From Chitinophaga pinensis (lineage in GTDB: Bacteria > Bacteroidota > Bacteroidia > UKL13-3): a stretch of DNA of 64,000 nt. Each line of letters begins with the position of its first letter. The stretch's first letter is position 1. Below the pieces are notes generated by a model. That model was not told where the DNA came from, did no database searches, and worked only from the letters and a program-made list of their open reading frames with translations. A program made the translations under genes and the position numbers. The DNA lies in NCBI GenBank assembly GCA_945870425.1, contig CAMBSD010000018.1, positions 1 to 64,000 on the forward strand, read 5' to 3'. Shown in pieces: positions 59,021 to 64,000 of the stretch.

Positions 59021-61062
59021 TTTATTTTGTTTATTTGATATCTTATAGCTATAAATAAGGATCTTCCAACCCCTGTCATAGCTGAATTGTTTTGAGTTGA
59101 ATGGTAACCCGACATATAGCTTGCATTCACATTCACCACATTGAAAATATTTTTAATTCCACCAGTTATTGAGAGGTGTTTTTTGAAAAAGTTTTTACTC
59201 GCAGTTGCATCAAAAATACTAAATGCATCATAGTAAGTAATTTTTACTTTATTGCTTATATTATCGTATTGATAGGCTTGGTAAAAACCATTCAATTTGC
59301 AGAACAAAGATAGGTTCAATTCATTTTTAAAAGTATAACTAGCATTTACTCTTCCTTGGTGGTTAAAGAAAAATTCATTGCTTGTTGGTGTGTTTAATAG
59401 AATGTTTTTAACCCCCATGTATGCATAGCCCACCGATACATTTATTTTTGAAGTTTTATATTCAGTATTTATGTTCAATCCGATGCTTTCAAATTGGTTC
59501 ACATTCACATATTTCATCTTCAGGTTGATAGAGTCAGTGCGGGCTAGGTCTATCATATTATCGATTTTATTATAAAATACTGAAGGTTCAAGTCTGAGTA
59601 ACTTTTTGTCTGTTTTGTATTGATAAGTAAGAAACGCTTGCAGGTTGTTAGAAGTTTCTGCTTGTAGGTTTATATTTCCTTGAATATTATGACTTGGGTC
59701 AACAAAGTTCAAATACAATTCTTTTAAAGATGGTGTTCTAAATCCTCTTGCATACGACATACGTAGGAAAACACGCTCACTTACATCGTATTTTATATTC
59801 AATGATGGGTTTATAGGCGCGGCATAAAGAGTGTTATATGTCAATCTCATACCTGGACGAGCAGTAAATTTCTTACTTACTTTAACTTCAGTACTAGCAA
59901 ATAAACTGTAATCACCCATGCCTCTATAAGAGCCTTGTATCTTATTTCCTTCAGCTGTTTCATAATTAACATCGTAACCCAATTGATAATTGATTTTGCT
60001 ATTTATGTTATTATAGCTATAAGTAGCTCTGCTCATGTATTGATTAAAGTAATTAGTATCTTGAAGGTCGGCTTCAGGAATTAATGACTCAGTTAAATTG
60101 AGCATGTTTTTATAATAGGTATGTAACATACGCCTGTAGTTACTATATGAAACGAGCATATTTATATGCCTGTTTGCAGTTACTTTCTTGTCATAAAACA
60201 ATGAGCTGGTTATTCTTCTTGTGAAATAATATGAATCATTTGCATAAGCTTTTTGCAAAGGGATATTGATGTTTACCTCACCTTTGTTACTTATTTTTTC
60301 ATTGAAAATATTGTTTTGAAATTTAATACTTCCATCCTTAATGATCTTTCCAAAATTAATATCTCCAAAATATTGCTCGCGCGGCTTCCAAAGCATCACT
60401 CGGCTATTTTCATCCATACTATATCCTTGGAAAAAATTTCTTCCTAAATTCAATTGTGAATTCCATTTTTTGTTGGCCAGGCCTAAACCTAAATCTGCAT
60501 TGTATGCACCAACGCTTTCGTAATAGGTGTTTAAGTTAGCCTTTAGTTCGTTTTGCTTAGGCTTTTTGGTGATAATATTTAAAACTCCACCTAGAGCATC
60601 AGTACCAAAGTTTACACTCATGGGGCCTTCCACTATTTCAATACGCTCAACATTGTTCATGTTGATTTGAGATAAATCTATGCTACCCCCTTCGCGACCT
60701 ATTATAGGAACGCCATCAAATAATATTTTTATGCTCTGACCGCTCACGCCTTGCAGGCTGATGCTGCTTCCTAACAGTGGGTCTTGGTTGATTCTGATGT
60801 TAAGCTCATTGCTTAACACATCTTTAAGATTAACAGCGCCTTGGGCTTGTATTCGTTTGTTATCAATAAGTTTAACCTTATAAATTGACTTGCTTGTACT
60901 ACTTTCTCCATATTGACCTGTTACCACTAGTTCGCTCAGGTGTTGCAGTTTGTTAAGCTGGCTAGTATCAGCCGATTTATTCTGGGCTTTAAGCAAAGTA
61001 GTACCCATAAACATTAATGCGATGCTTATGGGTACTATTAGATATTGCTTATTTAAATTCAA
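59017..61062 (-). CDS. TonB-dependent receptor
   Basis: Plug domain VNLKDVLSNELNIRINQDPLLGSSISLQGVSGQSIKILFDGVPIIGREGGSIDLSQINMNNVERIEIVEGPMSVNFGTDALGGVLNIITKK. Confidence 0.93.
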   Translation of the reverse strand: MNLNKQYLIVPISIALMFMGTTLLKAQNKSADTSQLNKLQHLSELVVTGQYGESSTSKSIYKVKLIDNKRIQAQGAVNLKDVLSNELNIRINQDPLLGSSISLQGVSGQSIKILFDGVPIIGREGGSIDLSQINMNNVERIEIVEGPMSVNFGTDALGGVLNIITKKPKQNELKANLNTYYESVGAYNADLGLGLANKKWNSQLNLGRNFFQGYSMDENSRVMLWKPREQYFGDINFGKIIKDGSIKFQNNIFNEKISNKGEVNINIPLQKAYANDSYYFTRRITSSLFYDKKVTANRHINMLVSYSNYRRMLHTYYKNMLNLTESLIPEADLQDTNYFNQYMSRATYSYNNINSKINYQLGYDVNYETAEGNKIQGSYRGMGDYSLFASTEVKVSKKFTARPGMRLTYNTLYAAPINPSLNIKYDVSERVFLRMSYARGFRTPSLKELYLNFVDPSHNIQGNINLQAETSNNLQAFLTYQYKTDKKLLRLEPSVFYNKIDNMIDLARTDSINLKMKYVNVNQFESIGLNINTEYKTSKINVSVGYAYMGVKNILLNTPTSNEFFFNHQGRVNASYTFKNELNLSLFCKLNGFYQAYQYDNISNKVKITYYDAFSIFDATASKNFFKKHLSITGGIKNIFNVVNVNASYMSGYHSTQNNSAMTGVGRSLFIAIRYQINKIN

Positions 61063-61083
61063 ATTATTCTTAGCAGAAAATAA

Positions 61084-62400
61084 TTATTCTACGATTAATT
61101 TTTTAGTTACACTAACCCCATTAATATTTAAGTTGATGAAGTATAAGCCTTTGTTGAAACTTGATAAATCAAGTTGTGTATTATTTCCAACGATGGTTGT
61201 TGTGCTCACTACTTTTCCTGTCATATCGATGATCGAAACAACCACCTGCTCTTTTCCTGAAATGGATGGGATGGACACATTTACTATTTGTTTTGCAGGA
61301 TTAGGGTATATTGATACTTCAAGATTCAAATTAGATAAGTTTGAAATACCTGTATTCATTTTAGGTGAAATGGTTTTGATATTGAACACGATGATTTGAG
61401 ATGGAACATTCGAGAATTTATCAAATGTCAATTTGTAAGTAACTGAATCTTTATCACGCTTGATAAAATAAGTTAATGAATCTGTTAAATTCCATGGACC
61501 CGAAGGGGGAGGACCTAATGGTGTTACTTTCCAATCCCAACCGATGGTACCTATTCTTTTAGAGTAAATAGTAATATCACTAGTATCAGATATTGGTTTA
61601 GCAACATTAGTTACTCTAGCAACATTCAATTGTGGGGCTTGTAACACACCTGCAAAGTTGAAAGCAGATGTAGGAAATCCAGGGAAAGTAGCATTGGTGC
61701 GATAGTGAGTGAAAACTAAATCCCAATTTCGGTTTGGCTCACGATCAATAACCGTTTTTGTTAAGATGTTGTAATAAGCAAACAATTTGCCTTTGTAGGT
61801 TGGTTTGCTAATGGTTTGGGTAGTGCTATCAGTTCCATCTAAATTACTGAAAGTAAAAAACCACAAAGTATCATACGCTAATTTTTGAATAGTGATTTTT
61901 TTGTAGGTTTTAGCTTGACCTGATCCAACTGCCAAAAGATACATTTTTGTTCCTTCTACATTGTGACTGTTCATACTGTATTGTCCCCAACCATAGTCGA
62001 ATGGGTTACTTGCATCGTAATCAGCATTAAATGCTGCTACATCCCATGAGCTATCTCCATTAGCCATTACACGCCAAGTTGTAAAGCCTGCGGTGTCAAA
62101 ACTACTCCATTGGTTACTTGTGAAATTGCTTTTGTATAAAGTTACATTTCTTGAAGCATTGATACGAACGGTGGTTGAACGCATCACGTTTGCAGGAGGA
62201 AGAGCAGGTCTCATGGCAAAAGCCAAATGCCAATTTGTATTAACTACTGTATCTTTATCTCCTGTTGTCAAATTATAAAACACATCATAGGGATAAGGTG
62301 GAGTTCCTGTACCCATTGAAACTGAATCTACTCTCGTGTTTTGCGCTGATACAGCAGCGGCAAGTGCTAATAAAATAATGCTTACTATGTTTCTTTTCAT
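61084..62400 (-). CDS. HmuY-like protein with T9SS type A sorting domain
   Basis: YKGKLFAYYNILTKTVIDREPNRNWDLVFTHYRT...GTIGWDWKV; C-terminus VSIYPNPAKQIVNVSIPS...GLYFINLNINGVSVTKKLIVE. Confidence 0.78.
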   Translation of the reverse strand: MKRNIVSIILLALAAAVSAQNTRVDSVSMGTGTPPYPYDVFYNLTTGDKDTVVNTNWHLAFAMRPALPPANVMRSTTVRINASRNVTLYKSNFTSNQWSSFDTAGFTTWRVMANGDSSWDVAAFNADYDASNPFDYGWGQYSMNSHNVEGTKMYLLAVGSGQAKTYKKITIQKLAYDTLWFFTFSNLDGTDSTTQTISKPTYKGKLFAYYNILTKTVIDREPNRNWDLVFTHYRTNATFPGFPTSAFNFAGVLQAPQLNVARVTNVAKPISDTSDITIYSKRIGTIGWDWKVTPLGPPPSGPWNLTDSLTYFIKRDKDSVTYKLTFDKFSNVPSQIIVFNIKTISPKMNTGISNLSNLNLEVSIYPNPAKQIVNVSIPSISGKEQVVVSIIDMTGKVVSTTTIVGNNTQLDLSSFNKGLYFINLNINGVSVTKKLIVE

Positions 62401-62788
62401 TTTGTTTAATTTTTTAATTAATTAACGATACAAAGAAACCTATGGATTTAGGGCATACAAATGATAGGTGTCATTATTGGGCTTTATGACAGATTTATGA
62501 CACATTAATATTTTTTAACGACTGTTGTGGCTTCTCTATTACTCTGACAAAGCTTGGCATTGATTGAGGAATTGTAAAAAGTTTATCATAAGTTGAGGTG
62601 TGATTGAAGATTATTGCTTAATCCTTTATAGTATAAAATGATTTTCTAAGTGTGCGGGCCGTCAACCAGAGCGTAACGAAGGGTCTGGGTAAGATATCGA
62701 TAATATTGGAAGGAGCATTTGAGATAGTGATGGTTTTGAAAACTTAATCGATAGCGTTCTTTTGTATTGACTTTAGGGCGGTTTGCTT

Positions 62789-63166
62789 TTAAGGCTTTAA
62801 TCGTTGGGCTCCAGACTTTTTTCTTATAACAATTCCTAGCTTACTTTCTGCAACATCTATCATGGTATTATAAAGATCTGCCTTTAACTCAGCTATTCGT
62901 TTTTCTTCTTCTAGCCTTGCCACTTTTTCCTTTAACTCTTGAAGTTCTTTATTATCATTCATCAATTCAAATTTAGTATTTTCATTCATTGGTTGTCGAT
63001 AGTTTTTCTCTCCGTTAAACTTTCGCATCCGATACAATACTGCACATTTTGCCTTTATTCCATAAAGTCTTCGTGCTTCTTCCTTTGTGTATTTTCCTAA
63101 TAATACATCGTTTACTACAGTTGCTTTAAATTTTTCACTGTAATTGGTTGGTTTTTTTCTTTCCAT
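62789..63166 (-). mobile_element. Solo IS3-family orfA-like transposase (no orfB visible), probable IS remnant
   Basis: MERKKPTNYSEKFKATVVNDVLLGKYTKEEARRLYGIKAKCAVLYRMRKFNGE HTH followed by a leucine-zipper-like coiled coil. Confidence 0.75.
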
Positions 63167-63169
63167 TTT

Positions 63170-63222
63170 GTCCTGTTTTTAGTTGACTTTTTATCATTTT
63201 TGGAGTCAACCTATTTCAGGAC
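63170..63222. repeat. Nested inverted repeat at the presumed IS left end
   Basis: GTCCTG(63170-63175)/CAGGAC(63217-63222) enclosing GTTGACT(63182-63188)/AGTCAAC(63204-63210), directly upstream of the orfA start. Confidence 0.7.
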
Positions 63223-63232
63223 TATACAGTCC

Positions 63233-63256
63233 CGACATATCGGGATTTTGATGCCT
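63233..63256 (+). repeat. Dispersed repeat CGACATATCGGGATTTTGATGCCT
   Basis: 24-nt exact match to 54404-54427, same orientation, with weaker similarity continuing downstream. Confidence 0.8.
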
Positions 63257-63431
63257 TAAAAGGAAAAAGTGAAATAATTAGATAGATGATGATTTAGCCG
63301 AAGGTTAGTAAAATATACTAATGAGTCATCTATATGCTTAGAGTTGCTTGCAGGCGAGGACGCATGAAAAGGGCGGAAGGAGGGGAAACATCCCCCTAAC
63401 CCACTTCAAAGGGGGAATCCAAAAACAAAAA

Positions 63432-63459
63432 AAGGTTTGAAAATTCATTTTCAAACCTT
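63432..63459. terminator. Intrinsic terminator of adk
   Basis: aaggtttgaaaa-ttca-ttttcaaacctt; A-rich on the plus strand gives a T-tract on the minus strand. Confidence 0.8.
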
Positions 63460-63487
63460 CTCTGGGTTGCGTAATGCGATCGTATGA

Positions 63488-64000
63488 TTAATCAATTTCA
63501 GCACAAAGTGCATTGAAGATAGCTTCAATTTCACCAATACCATCAATACCTTTATATTTATTTTGCAATTGGTAAAACTCCTTCACAGGCATGGTCTCAC
63601 CATTATACACATCAATTCTTTTTTGAATAACGGCTGGGTCTTGGTCATCCGCGCGGCCACTGTCTTTACCTCTTAATAAAAGACGTTTGCGAAGCTCTTC
63701 TTCTTCCACTTCAAGGGCCAACATCATCGTGATACTTGTAGCTTTTGATGCCAATAATTCATCAAGTGCTTTAGCTTGTGCTTGGGTTCGAGGAAATCCA
63801 TCAAAAATGAAGCCTTTGGCATCTGGGTTTTTATTTACCTCACCTGCCAACATACCAATGGTTACTTCATCTGGCACCAATTGTCCTTTGTCTATATAGC
63901 TTTTAGCCAATAACCCCAATTCGGTGGCCGACTTAATATTTGCCCTAAAAATATCTCCCGTTGAAAGGTGTACCAAATGATACTTTTCGATAAGTTTGGC
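63488..64000 (-). CDS. adk: Adenylate kinase (partial, 5' end outside window)
   Basis: AKLIEKYHLVHLSTGDIFRANIKSATELG...FDGFPRTQAQAKALDELL; frame open to the window edge. Confidence 0.95.
   Translation of the reverse strand, partial: AKLIEKYHLVHLSTGDIFRANIKSATELGLLAKSYIDKGQLVPDEVTIGMLAGEVNKNPDAKGFIFDGFPRTQAQAKALDELLASKATSITMMLALEVEEEELRKRLLLRGKDSGRADDQDPAVIQKRIDVYNGETMPVKEFYQLQNKYKGIDGIGEIEAIFNALCAEID

Noticed and set aside
1-64000. CRISPR array, tRNA/rRNA genes, prophage or defence island
   Set aside because: No regularly spaced direct repeats, cloverleaf or rRNA signatures, or phage/defence gene sets were recognised. The repeats found are dispersed hairpins without array spacing.

Overview
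The window is an AT-rich chromosomal segment of a Bacteroidota bacterium. Lineage is inferred from T9SS sorting domains, GldB, PorV/PorQ-like, BatA, S46 peptidase and HmuY-like genes. It is mostly housekeeping. It contains an aa3-type cytochrome c oxidase biogenesis operon (coxB-ctaD-ctaA-ctaB-two subunit III genes-subunit IV-SCO-DUF420), a vWA/MoxR pair, mnmD, amn, dprA, phoA-like, sucC, tyrS, lon, tcdA, nadE, gldB, a 3-hydroxyanthranilate dioxygenase/ACMSD-like pair, dnaN, fRMsr, an S46 peptidase, PiT, AsmA and a partial adk. I recognised no rRNA, tRNA, CRISPR array, prophage or classical defence island. I did not find a convincing wholly new system. The leads most worth a second look are: (1) a TonB receptor locus flanked by two divergent HmuY-like proteins, one a predicted lipoprotein and one a predicted T9SS cargo; (2) two GNAT acetyltransferase genes broken by premature in-frame stops; (3) several families of short REP-like hairpins, two of which appear to sit in frame inside coding sequences (nadE and a T9SS-cargo gene) and four or more of which are stacked in one intergenic region; (4) a TacA/TacT-like toxin-antitoxin pair with a palindromic candidate operator; (5) an apparently leaderless, orphan periplasmic-binding-protein-fold gene; and (6) a solo IS3-type orfA with a nested palindrome upstream. 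All calls come from reading the translations. No database search was run.
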